From Coriobacteriaceae bacterium AM100-PB1-1D-6A (lineage in GTDB: Bacteria > Actinomycetota > Coriobacteriia > Coriobacteriales > Coriobacteriaceae), in contig JAQDNC010000004.1 in the NCBI GenBank assembly GCA_027660625.1, positions 62,001-126,000 on the forward strand: 64,000 bases of DNA, read 5' to 3'. The stretch's first letter is position 1. Every line of letters begins with the position of its first letter. The notes beneath the pieces were generated by a model, which saw only the letters and a list, made by a program, of their open reading frames with translations, did not search any database and was not told the DNA's origin. Shown here piece by piece: positions 9,644 through 17,810 of the stretch. The position numbers and the translations under genes were made by a program.

Positions 9644-10024
9644 TCTCCTTATAGTGTTTGCCTGTTCAATTTCGATATCGTTTCCCTCGTATGATCCAGA
9701 TGTGTCTACCGAGTCAAAGCGTGAGTAGGAAACTCTTGTCCCAACTTTGATTTGGGAAAGCTTGTCTTTGATTCGGCCAGATGAGGGGAATGTAATCCGG
9801 GTTTGCTTTCCAGCGTCGGTGTAGCGGGGACTGTTATCTGTTTGGATTACGAGTTCCGTTCCCTCAATAGAATGAACGCTGCCGGCTCCAAAGACAAGGT
9901 AATCATCTCCTCCGCTATAGCGGGCTCTATCTGTGCATGAAGAAACGGATGCAAACATAGCGAAAATCACCAATATCGTAACCAGGGCAAAGGCCGTGGT
10001 GCCATAGCATTTTGATGGTGCCAT
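9638..10024 (-). CDS. small lipoprotein of unknown function
   Basis: The protein has about 128 residues. An N-terminal hydrophobic segment (FALVTILVIFAMFASVSS) ends in a lipobox-like ASVSSC, predicting a lipid-anchored exported protein. The mature part is polar and probably beta-rich (VHSIEGTELVIQTDNSPRYTDAG, KVGTRVSYSRFDSVD), as in small OB- or barrel-like proteins, and I do not recognise a family. The ATG at 10024 is used. A TTG at 10036 would overlap the stop of the upstream protease-like gene and is an alternative that fits translational coupling. It is probably co-transcribed with that gene and shares its lower GC content. Confidence 0.65.
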   Translation of the reverse strand: MAPSKCYGTTAFALVTILVIFAMFASVSSCTDRARYSGGDDYLVFGAGSVHSIEGTELVIQTDNSPRYTDAGKQTRITFPSSGRIKDKLSQIKVGTRVSYSRFDSVDTSGSYEGNDIEIEQANTIRRC

Positions 10025-10029
10025 CCGGT

Positions 10030-11202
10030 CTACCAAAAGACTGTTCCGTTCAATTTGACCATATTGGGCGTTGCATAGTTAATCGCTCGGGGATAAGTGT
10101 TCCATCCGTCGAATACTTCGAGCCACTGCAGTTCGATGCCAGAGCTTCCATTATGCCCAGTAAAATAGCCAGTTACCGTGACTGTATGACCTGATAGCTC
10201 GACGGATCCTTTACTGTTTCGGCTGTTGATCCACATATGATACAAGCCGATATTCCCTTGATCGATAGTTGCTCTGTACTGAGCGAATTGAGGCTGATAA
10301 CCGAAAAATTGAGTATTAAGTGCTCTACCCTTTTGAGCGGCAAGACTTTTAAGCGGAACAATTCCATCTGGGATGATCGTTCTTCCGTACTCGACGCCCT
10401 GATCATTGGTCTTATACGTTGTTGTGCCAGTGACGTTCCATATTTCTTTATAATAATCGGGATTAAATTGATTAGCGTTTGAACTGGTGAGACCGTAATG
10501 CATTGATACAGCGTACAAGGCAGAAACGACGCATGCATACTTATTAGTGCGGGCTTCAACTAATGATTCCGAGACTCCTCGGAACGGTATTCCGTTTAAA
10601 TCGTCTATTTGGAAATGCAACATCAAGTCATCTTCATTGATAATGACTGCATCCCATGAAGTTGGCTTATTGCTTTGAGGTGCTATACCCTTTTCGGTGA
10701 CAATCGGGACAGACCGTATATTGTTATAGTTGGTTACACAGTCTCTAGTTCCTGGCACCAAAGTTCCATATTCAATATCGTTGTACGAAATTAGTACGGT
10801 TGGGTTTGTGGCCTGTTGGCCGGAATAAGTTGAAATGGCGTTTGATAGAGAAGCTGAAATCGGAAGAATGGTATCGCCGAGGGTTATCTCCTTCAGAAGC
10901 CCAGGATATGATGCGTCAAGTATTAAATAACCGTAAGGGCTTCCTTCCCTTGTGACACTGATTTCATAGCCACAGATAAGGCCGATTTGTTGGCATACGG
11001 GAACGATTTGCTCGATCTCTAAGTTCGCGGATCCGTCGACGATGGGCAACAGGGAAAGCGCGTAGTCTTGTGCTAGGTCTGATGTAAAAGCGACGGATGA
11101 GTTTGAGTCGGCAGCGAATACTCTTGTTGGGCGTGACGCGGATAAGCCGATGATCGAGGCTAGGCCGAGAAGAAACGAGCGACGTGATTGAACTCTGGGC
11201 AT
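10030..11202 (-). CDS. Tat-exported papain-like (C39/C10-like) cysteine protease-like protein
   Basis: This 390-residue protein starts with a twin-arginine signal (QSRRSFLLGLASIIGL, cleavage near VFAADS). A middle region (AQDYALSLLPIVDG, YLILDASYPGLLKEI) resembles the propeptide domain of streptopain-type proteases. The C-terminal half carries a plausible catalytic set: Cys in NKYACVVSALYAVSMHYG, His in SGHTVTVTGYF and a late Asp/Asn in VFDGWNTYP. Together these suggest a secreted cysteine protease or a related bacteriocin-processing-like fold. The codon use and base composition are clearly AT-richer than the flanking genes, a sign of transfer. It is followed by a small lipoprotein gene, perhaps a partner or inhibitor. 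Family placement is by motif only. Confidence 0.6.
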   Translation of the reverse strand: MPRVQSRRSFLLGLASIIGLSASRPTRVFAADSNSSVAFTSDLAQDYALSLLPIVDGSANLEIEQIVPVCQQIGLICGYEISVTREGSPYGYLILDASYPGLLKEITLGDTILPISASLSNAISTYSGQQATNPTVLISYNDIEYGTLVPGTRDCVTNYNNIRSVPIVTEKGIAPQSNKPTSWDAVIINEDDLMLHFQIDDLNGIPFRGVSESLVEARTNKYACVVSALYAVSMHYGLTSSNANQFNPDYYKEIWNVTGTTTYKTNDQGVEYGRTIIPDGIVPLKSLAAQKGRALNTQFFGYQPQFAQYRATIDQGNIGLYHMWINSRNSKGSVELSGHTVTVTGYFTGHNGSSGIELQWLEVFDGWNTYPRAINYATPNMVKLNGTVFW

Positions 11203-11311
11203 AATGTCTCCTGCCTATGGGGGGGCAATATGCTGTCATTTTATTTGCTACAAAATACAATCTAATTCGGATTAAGGTAAATGGATGGAATTGCTCGATA
11301 AATGGTAGTGA

Positions 11312-12151
11312 TTAGCGGACCGGTATCGCGATCCTCGTCACATACGCTCCCGGATCGTCGCTGATGATGTCGTCGATCAGGGCAATCTCACGCGAGGGGC
11401 CGGCGGGCGCTAGGCCGTGCTCGTGCATATAGCCGAGCAGCCGCTCGTAGCGTGGGGCTGCCTGTCCGTGCGTGCCGCGGAAGCTTATGGTCAGACAGCG
11501 CGCGGCGGGTCGCACCTCGACGTCGCCCAAGTAATCATCGGTGTCATCGAGCAGCAGAAAGACTTCGTCGTAGCCATCAAAGTCGCCGGCAGCGAGGCGC
11601 TCGGCGCCAATCCCGATGCCCAAGTTGCCCAGAAAGACAAAGGTCTCGTGCTGGCCCTTCTGCAGTTGACGAATCTGCCACTCCAGCGCATAGGCGTCGG
11701 TAGGGTTGACGCGTTCGTGCAACACGGCGCAGCGAAGCTCGGGCGCATCGACTGTGCAAATGGTGTCAAGCTCGGTGCTCAGGGCATCGTGCAGCAGGGC
11801 AAGCCGGTTGTCAATCTTGCGCGACACGCGTTCGAGCTCGCGGCGCTTGCGCTCGATGAGCTCCTGCTGCTGGGCAAGCTGGCGCTGCATAAGGGTCACA
11901 TCGCGCGTGGTCACAAACTCACGGATTTGTGCGAGCGGCAAGTCAAGAACGCGCAGGTGGCTGATGGTGTTGAGGGTGGAGAGCTGCCGCGATCCATAGT
12001 AGCGGTACCCACTTGCCTGATCGATGTGTGCCGGGTCCAGCAAGCCCATCTGCTCGTAATGACGTAGCGTGCCCACGCTCAGGTTAAACAGGCGTGCCAC
12101 CTCGCCAATGCGGAGCAGGCCCTCGGTATGTTCAGTTGGTGAGTCGGTCAT
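11312..12151 (-). CDS. MerR-family regulator with GyrI-like effector domain
   Basis: This 279-residue protein has a MerR winged helix at residues 13-80 (LLRIGEVARLFNLSVGTLRHYEQMGLLDP), a dimerisation coiled coil near residues 90-135 (LAQQQELIERKRRELERVSRKIDNR) and a C-terminal ligand-binding domain of the BmrR/GyrI type. The layout matches multidrug-sensing regulators. The start at 12151 follows AAAGGAG. It is encoded 76 bases downstream of a MATE exporter on the same strand, so the pair probably forms a drug-response unit in which this protein activates the exporter. Its ligand is unknown. Confidence 0.8.
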   Translation of the reverse strand: MTDSPTEHTEGLLRIGEVARLFNLSVGTLRHYEQMGLLDPAHIDQASGYRYYGSRQLSTLNTISHLRVLDLPLAQIREFVTTRDVTLMQRQLAQQQELIERKRRELERVSRKIDNRLALLHDALSTELDTICTVDAPELRCAVLHERVNPTDAYALEWQIRQLQKGQHETFVFLGNLGIGIGAERLAAGDFDGYDEVFLLLDDTDDYLGDVEVRPAARCLTISFRGTHGQAAPRYERLLGYMHEHGLAPAGPSREIALIDDIISDDPGAYVTRIAIPVR

Positions 12152-12227
12152 GGGGCTGCTCCTTTCAATGGGCGGGGAGGGATGCCGAGGACGTGCAGCG
12201 CAGGCGTCGTATGACACGAACGGGCCG

Positions 12228-13574
12228 CTACGCCATCAGCTTGTCAAAAGCCCCGCGCCGGTTGAGCACGGTAAATGCAATCACACAGATGACCGCCGAC
12301 AGAATTGACCCGCACGGCGAGGCGATGCCCATGGGGAACAGCGTGTCGGAATAGGCGTTCGACAGCAGCCAAGCGCCCGGCACGCGAATGAGTGCCACAG
12401 CCAGCACGTTATGCGCAAAGCCGATGTAGCTCTTGCCATACGCAGCGAAAAAGCCACTAAAGCAAATGTGGATGCCGGCAAAAATCGCGTCGAAAATATA
12501 ACTGTGTATATAGCCGGTACCGGCTGCGACCACCGCGGCGTCCTTGGCAAAAAAGCCAATAAACGCCGGCGCCACTAGCCACATCAGCACCGTGATTAGG
12601 CAGCCGTATACTACCGAGATGGTCATGGCATCCTTGAGCACCTGACGCGCGCGGTCGCCCTTGCCTGCGCCGGCGTTTTGCGCCGTGAGCGCGCTGACGG
12701 TGGCACCCATGGAACTCGGCACAATGAACAAAAAGCTGATCATCTTTTCGACCAGGCCCACGGCGGCGGCGTCGACCAGACCGCGGTGGTTGGCGATGAC
12801 GGTGATAAACATAAACGCCACCTGGATGCAGCCGTCCTGCACGGCCACGGGTACGCCGATCTTAAGAATGCTGCCGAGCACCTCGGGCTGGGGGCGCAGG
12901 TCGCTGCGCTTAACATGGATGTTTGTGCGACGGCTCTTGAGCCACACGAGCGCGAGGGCAACGCTGGCTGTCTGCGCGGTCACCGTGCCGAGCGCCGCGC
13001 CCACGGGGCCGAGCCCCATATGGCCGATAAATAGAAAGTCGAGTGCGATGTTGATGATGCATGCCACGCCAATCACGTACATAGGCGAGCGTGAATCACC
13101 CAGACCGCGAAAAATGGCCGAAAGAATGTTGTACGCGGCGATAAAGGGAATGCCGATAAAGCAGATACGCAGGTAGGCGGCGGTTCCTTCGACCGCCTCG
13201 GGTGGCGTGCCAATGAGCGCCACAACCTGCGGGCATAGTGCAAGCAAGATGACGGCCAGCACCACCGAGACACCCATAAAGAGCGTAATGGTGTTGCCGA
13301 TGGCGGTCTCGGCGCGATCGAAGCGACGCGAACCCACGGCGTGGCCGACGATGACCGTCGTTCCCATGGCCAGGCCCACGAGCGTCACGGTAATGATATA
13401 GAGCGTCTGCGCGCCATTGCCCACGGCGGTGATGCCGGCAGCGCCGCTAAACTGCCCCATCATGTACAGGTCGGCCATGCCGTAGAGCATCTGCAAAAAG
13501 TACGAGAGCATATAGGGCAGGGCAAAGACCGCGATGGTCTTGAGGACATTGCCGCGTGTGAGGTCGTGTTCCAT
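12228..13574 (-). CDS. MATE-family multidrug/cation exporter
   Basis: This 448-residue integral membrane protein has about twelve hydrophobic segments. The N-terminal sequence (LTRGNVLKTIAVFALPYMLSYFLQMLYGMADLYMMGQF) and the repeated half-domain layout are characteristic of MATE Na+/H+-coupled efflux proteins. The start at 13574 (MEHDLTRGN) is the standard family start; the frame extends upstream with non-homologous residues. A MerR-type regulator gene follows. Substrates are probably hydrophobic cations or drugs, but this cannot be read from the sequence. Confidence 0.88.
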   Translation of the reverse strand: MEHDLTRGNVLKTIAVFALPYMLSYFLQMLYGMADLYMMGQFSGAAGITAVGNGAQTLYIITVTLVGLAMGTTVIVGHAVGSRRFDRAETAIGNTITLFMGVSVVLAVILLALCPQVVALIGTPPEAVEGTAAYLRICFIGIPFIAAYNILSAIFRGLGDSRSPMYVIGVACIINIALDFLFIGHMGLGPVGAALGTVTAQTASVALALVWLKSRRTNIHVKRSDLRPQPEVLGSILKIGVPVAVQDGCIQVAFMFITVIANHRGLVDAAAVGLVEKMISFLFIVPSSMGATVSALTAQNAGAGKGDRARQVLKDAMTISVVYGCLITVLMWLVAPAFIGFFAKDAAVVAAGTGYIHSYIFDAIFAGIHICFSGFFAAYGKSYIGFAHNVLAVALIRVPGAWLLSNAYSDTLFPMGIASPCGSILSAVICVIAFTVLNRRGAFDKLMA

Positions 13575-13892
13575 GGGCGGGGCTTTCTGGCTTGGGTCGT
13601 TTACGTACCAGTGTAGTGAAAACCCTACAACGATTGTAGAGTCAAGGTTTGTGACGACGACGGGGCGAAAAAAAGTCACGCTCCAAGCACGATGCTTTGA
13701 CCCCTCCATGCCCCTCACCTAGCCTCAAACCATCACAACATTCGCCGTTTTTTGCCAAAATCGGGAAAAGCATCGAATGTTGTGATGGGTTTTCTGCCAC
13801 TCGAACGGGTGGAATCGCTTTCTTGCGCACGAAGGTGTGCGGACCCGTGGGCAGGGGAATAAGGTTGGTTATCCGACTTCATTGGAGGGCTC
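13575..13892. other. intergenic region between divergent MATE and AbiEi-like genes
   Basis: The 318-base gap holds divergent promoters that I cannot place exactly, plus one copy of the ACAACATTCG palindromic repeat (13730-13788). No coding frame is convincing. Confidence 0.5.
13730..13788. repeat. ACAACATTCG palindromic repeat, copy 1
   Basis: Fifteen-base perfect arms at 13730-13744 and 13774-13788 enclose a 29-base interior containing a TTTTTTGCCAAAATCGGG-like core. Related copies occur at 14972, 19093 and 28667. Confidence 0.85.
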
Positions 13893-14930
13893 ATGGACCT
13901 GCCGATCGTCCTGTCCCATAAGATTGCCTGGCTGTACCACAACGTGGCGCGCCCGTCCGAGCCGCTCTCGCGAGCAAGCAGCCTATACGATGAGGACTCG
14001 CTTGCTAACGAGGCGGAGCCGACCGCGAGCCTGCCCAAATTGGGACTCGATGCCAAGGGACTGAGGGCTTCAACGGCTGCCGGGATTGTTACCGACTATC
14101 TGGTTTCGTTCGGTATTCCACGAGAAGAGCTCGATCATATCGACACGCTCGTCAACTTCGATTTTGAGCGTTCGACGCCGGCTGGATTTAGGTGCCACGT
14201 GTTTGGGGCGCCGGTACCTCCAGGCCATCTTATCGAGGTGGCAGAGGGCCTTCTAGTGGTTGATGAGGCCATGTGCTTTGTCCAAGCGGGTTCGTGGATG
14301 AGTGAGCCCGAGCAGCTGGAATATGGCTACGAAATCTGCGCCCGATACCATTTGAATCATCTGTCGACAGGCGATTATATCGAGATGGGGCAGAGGTATA
14401 CCGTTGCCGACTTGATTGCTTATTGCAATGAGAACCGACCTCGTCAGGGGGCTATACGCGCGGCCGCCGTGCTCAGGCGCGTGCACGATGGCGCGCGGTC
14501 GCCCATGGAGACGGCCACCGCAATCATGGTCGTAGCAAAGCGTTCCCAGGGAGGGCTGGGATACGCCAAGATCGAGCTCAACCATCGGGTCGATGTTCCC
14601 AACGAGTTCAAATATCTCGCTAAGGCCGGGTATTTCGAGATCGACGTATATGCGCCTGCGAGTGGTACGGGGATTGAATACAACGGCTCGGACCATCTTG
14701 ATAAACAGCGCAGCGCGTCGGATGCGGAGCGTATGACCGTGCTGAGCGCGCTGGGCTTTAGGATGATCGTCCTCACCGGGACTCAGTTTGCCCATCAGCT
14801 GCAATTTCACCGGGCGATGAACGCCATCGCGCTCGCAATGGGCCTCAAGTGCGACCGGAGCGAAGCGTTCCAAAAACGTCAGAACGACCTACGAGAATTC
14901 GTGATTCGGCACTGGGACGGCGGCCTTTAG
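13893..14930 (+). CDS. AbiEi/DUF559-like protein with Vsr-type nuclease fold
   Basis: The protein has 345 residues. The C-terminal 90 residues (YFEIDVYAPASGTGIEYNGSDHLDKQRSASDAERMTVLSALGFRMIVLTGTQF) have the arrangement of DUF559/Vsr-like endonuclease-fold domains: a conserved acidic strand (EIDVY), a second acidic strand (GIEYNG), then a basic helix and the ALGFRMIVL strand. In actinobacteria such domains end proteins related to the AbiEi antitoxin of type IV toxin-antitoxin systems. No AbiEii toxin gene is adjacent. The gene is bracketed by two copies of the same palindromic repeat in the same orientation. GGAGGG precedes the start. Nuclease activity is possible but not certain. Confidence 0.6.
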   Translation: MDLPIVLSHKIAWLYHNVARPSEPLSRASSLYDEDSLANEAEPTASLPKLGLDAKGLRASTAAGIVTDYLVSFGIPREELDHIDTLVNFDFERSTPAGFRCHVFGAPVPPGHLIEVAEGLLVVDEAMCFVQAGSWMSEPEQLEYGYEICARYHLNHLSTGDYIEMGQRYTVADLIAYCNENRPRQGAIRAAAVLRRVHDGARSPMETATAIMVVAKRSQGGLGYAKIELNHRVDVPNEFKYLAKAGYFEIDVYAPASGTGIEYNGSDHLDKQRSASDAERMTVLSALGFRMIVLTGTQFAHQLQFHRAMNAIALAMGLKCDRSEAFQKRQNDLREFVIRHWDGGL

Positions 14931-14971
14931 GGGCGTTTTGGTCCTTCTGCGGGGTGCTGTGGGCAGGCAAA

Positions 14972-15030
14972 CCATCACAACATTCGACGTTTTTTGCCAA
15001 AAACGGGAAAAGCATCGAATGTTGTGATGG
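14972..15030. repeat. ACAACATTCG palindromic repeat, copy 2
   Basis: Sixteen-base perfect arms at 14972-14987 and 15015-15030. It has the same orientation and nearly the same interior as copy 1, so the two copies flank the AbiEi-like gene as direct repeats. Confidence 0.85.
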
Positions 15031-15163
15031 TCTGTGTTGAGGATGGGCTTGGAAGGTCCGTTTTGTTCGAGGCGACCTGTCCTGTCGTACGGGTGTCGGC
15101 ATGATTCTCTCGTGGGGTATTATGTTTTCCGAAGAATAAAACGCCGCGTGAGGGGAGGGCCGC

Positions 15164-16219
15164 GTGGACGGGCACGTGCAACATGACGGTTTTGGCCGCG
15201 ACATCAACTACCTGCGCATTGCCGTTACCGACAAGTGCAATTTCCGCTGCATCTATTGCATGCCGGCCGATGGCGTGGCGCCCCGCGCGCACGACGAGCT
15301 GCTCAGCGCCGAGGAAATCGCCCGCTTTGTGCGCTTGGTAGCGGGGGAGGGCATTCGCCGCGTGCGCCTGACGGGCGGCGAGCCGCTGGTCAGCCGCCGT
15401 ATCATCCCGCTCATTCGTGACATCCGCGCGATTCCGCAGATCGAGGACATCTCGCTCACCACCAACGGCGCCCTGCTGCCCAAGCTGGCGCCGCAGCTCA
15501 AAGATGCCGGGCTTAACCGCGTCAATATCTCGCTCGACACGCTCGACCCTACGCTGTTTGGAAAAATCACGCGCCTGGGTCGACTCGAGCAGACCATGGC
15601 TGGCATCGACGCGGCGCTGGCTTGGGGCTTTGAGCCCGTTAAGGTCAACTGCGTTGTAGTGCGCCGGCTCAACCAGGATGTAGCGGCCCTCGCGCGGCTC
15701 ACGCTCGACCGCCCCATCCACCTGCGCTTTATCGAATACATGCCCATCGGCGACGAACACACGAGCTCGCATTGCGCTGTGGACCCGCATGCGCCCGCGC
15801 TCAATCCCGAGCTGTGGGACGCGAGCGATACCGTGCCGAGCGACGAGCTGCGGGCGCGCATCAATGCCGGGGCCGCCGCGACGGGACTGGGCGAGCTCGA
15901 GCCGCTCGACATCAACGACGCTCCTGCCGGCGCGGGCCCTGCGCGCTATTGGCACTTTCCGGGCGCGGCGGGAACGGTCGGCTTCATTAGCGCCATGTCC
16001 AACCATTTTTGCGCGAACTGCAACCGTCTGCGCTTGACGGCCGATGGCAACGTGCGTCCGTGCCTGTTCAGCGATGCCGAGTGTTCGGTGCGTGAGGCGC
16101 TGCGTCGTGGTGATGATATGCAGGTACTTTCGATTTGGCGCGATGCCGTGGCCCATAAACCGCAGGAACACGCGATAATTGAGGGCACGCAACGATTTAT
16201 GTCCCAAATCGGAGGATGA
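15164..16219 (+). CDS. moaA: GTP 3',8-cyclase (molybdenum cofactor step 1)
   Basis: This 351-residue radical SAM enzyme converts GTP to 3',8-cyclo-GTP together with MoaC downstream. The SAM-cluster cysteines are in CNFRCIYC near residue 25, and the second cluster in CANCNRLRLTADGNVRPC near residue 285. The C-terminus ends in Gly-Gly, which in MoaA is needed for activity. Translation appears to start at the GTG at 15164 behind GAGGGGAG. The moaC-mobB fusion follows after four bases, so the two are one operon. Confidence 0.95.
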   Translation: MDGHVQHDGFGRDINYLRIAVTDKCNFRCIYCMPADGVAPRAHDELLSAEEIARFVRLVAGEGIRRVRLTGGEPLVSRRIIPLIRDIRAIPQIEDISLTTNGALLPKLAPQLKDAGLNRVNISLDTLDPTLFGKITRLGRLEQTMAGIDAALAWGFEPVKVNCVVVRRLNQDVAALARLTLDRPIHLRFIEYMPIGDEHTSSHCAVDPHAPALNPELWDASDTVPSDELRARINAGAAATGLGELEPLDINDAPAGAGPARYWHFPGAAGTVGFISAMSNHFCANCNRLRLTADGNVRPCLFSDAECSVREALRRGDDMQVLSIWRDAVAHKPQEHAIIEGTQRFMSQIGG

Positions 16220-16223
16220 TCAT

Positions 16224-17525
16224 ATGGCCAAGAGCAGGTACGCCGATGCCACCAAGGTCGCTCGCAGGGCCGCGATGTCTGCCCACAAAGTCACGGCTGC
16301 GGCGAATGCTGGCAACGCCGACGCGTCCGCACAGACGACTGCCAGCGCTGTCGCCGAGCCCGCCCGCGACGCCCGCCGCGACGAGCTGACGCACGTGGAT
16401 GCCAAGGGCGAGGTGCGCATGGTTGACGTGTCCGACAAGGCCGAGACCCATCGCATTGCCATCGCCGAGGGCACGATTCTTATGCACCCCGAGACGCAGG
16501 CCATGGTGCTGCAGGATGGCGCTAAAAAGGGCGACGTGCTCGCTTGCGCACGCGTTGCGGGCATCATGGCCATCAAACGTACGAGTGACATCATCCCCAT
16601 GTGCCATCCGTTGCTCATTACCAAGAGTAAGTGCGATATCGAGCCTATCGCGCCGGCGGGGACGCCTGCCGAGGACGTGCCCGAGGGCTGGGCGCCGCCG
16701 CGCGCGGACGGGCAGGTTGGCTTTCATGTGTTGGTCACGGCGGGCGTGACGGGCAAGACGGGTATTGAGATGGAGGCCCTGACCGGCGCGAGTGCCGCGT
16801 GCCTCACGATCTATGACATGTGCAAGGCGGTCGACCGCGGTATGGAGATCGTCGACGTGCGCCTGCTGCACAAGGAGGGCGGCCGCTCGGGCGTGTGGGA
16901 TCGCGCAGGGCGTCAGGCCGCTGCTGTTGAAGCCGTGGCCGCTGACGGTGCCGCGCCCGCGAGCGCATCCGTCGCCGTCGCGCCCGCAGCTCCGACACCG
17001 GCCGTCCCCGCGATCGCGTTTATCGGCTACCAAAACTCGGGCAAGACCACGCTCGTCGAGAAGGTCATTGCCGAGCTCACCCGTCGCGGCCTGCGCGTGG
17101 GTTCGCTCAAGCATCATGGGCATCATGGCTTTGATATCGATGTGCCCGCTAAGGACACCTGGCGCCATCACCAGGCCGGATCCAAGCACGTGGGCCTCAT
17201 CTGCGCCACGCGTTGGGCGGAGTACGCCGACACGCGCGAGGAGAACGAGATGCCCGCGCGCGAGCTGCTGTCGCGCTACAACGATGTCGACGTGGTGATC
17301 ATCGAGGGCTACAAGACCGAGGGCTTCGACAACATCGTCGTCGCGCGATCTGGTGTCGACCGTCTACGCGGCAAGAGCTCGCTCGACCTGGTCGACGGTC
17401 ACACGCTGGCCCTTGCCTGCAACGAGGCCCTGGCACGCCAGGCCTTCGACGCCGGCTTTGCGACCCGAGCCATCAACATCAACGACGCTCGAGCCATCTG
17501 CGACCTTATCCAAGATCACCTTTAA
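16224..17525 (+). CDS. moaC: MoaC-MobB fusion protein
   Basis: This 433-residue protein joins two molybdenum-cofactor functions. After a variable N-terminal extension of about 65 residues, residues 66-235 are MoaC (cyclic pyranopterin monophosphate synthase), with MVDVSDKAETHRIA, IIPMCHPL, MEALTGASAACLTIYDMCKA and KEGGRSG. After an Ala/Pro-rich linker, residues from about 265 are MobB, a GTP-binding adaptor of guanine-dinucleotide cofactor synthesis, with the P-loop GYQNSGKTTLVEKV and VVIIEGYKTEGF. The start at 16224 follows GGAGG. The fusion puts an early and a late cofactor step on one chain. Confidence 0.93.
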   Translation: MAKSRYADATKVARRAAMSAHKVTAAANAGNADASAQTTASAVAEPARDARRDELTHVDAKGEVRMVDVSDKAETHRIAIAEGTILMHPETQAMVLQDGAKKGDVLACARVAGIMAIKRTSDIIPMCHPLLITKSKCDIEPIAPAGTPAEDVPEGWAPPRADGQVGFHVLVTAGVTGKTGIEMEALTGASAACLTIYDMCKAVDRGMEIVDVRLLHKEGGRSGVWDRAGRQAAAVEAVAADGAAPASASVAVAPAAPTPAVPAIAFIGYQNSGKTTLVEKVIAELTRRGLRVGSLKHHGHHGFDIDVPAKDTWRHHQAGSKHVGLICATRWAEYADTREENEMPARELLSRYNDVDVVIIEGYKTEGFDNIVVARSGVDRLRGKSSLDLVDGHTLALACNEALARQAFDAGFATRAININDARAICDLIQDHL

Positions 17526-17550
17526 GGCTTGACGCTGCGCTGTCATAACG

Positions 17551-17579
17551 TGCCAAAAAGGGACAGGTTTATTTTGGCA
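17551..17579. repeat. short relative of the GGGACAGG repeat
   Basis: An 8-bp stem TGCCAAAA/TTTTGGCA encloses AGGGACAGG. It sits 25 bases behind the moaC-mobB gene and immediately before a full copy of the repeat. Confidence 0.6.
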
Positions 17580-17603
17580 GGTTTTATCTGGGCAAACGTC
17601 ATT

Positions 17604-17640
17604 CCACCACAAAGGGGACAGGCACCTTTGTGGTGGTTTT
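17604..17640 (+). repeat. GGGACAGG palindromic repeat, probable terminator
   Basis: A 12-bp stem (CCACCACAAAGG with its complement) encloses GGACAGGCA and is followed by TTTT. It is placed to end the moaA-moaC transcript. Confidence 0.75.
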
Positions 17641-17810
17641 TGCTTTGGTAGATTATCGGGACATGCCTTACAATCTACCAAGTAGTTCATGACGGGCGAA
17701 AAACGGAGAAAAGGGGCTCGATGCGTCCTTAATGTTTCATGCGGATAGATTGATTTGACAGACGGTGGCGAATGCCCACCGCCCGTATTCGTATGAAACA
17801 AGGAGTCTCC

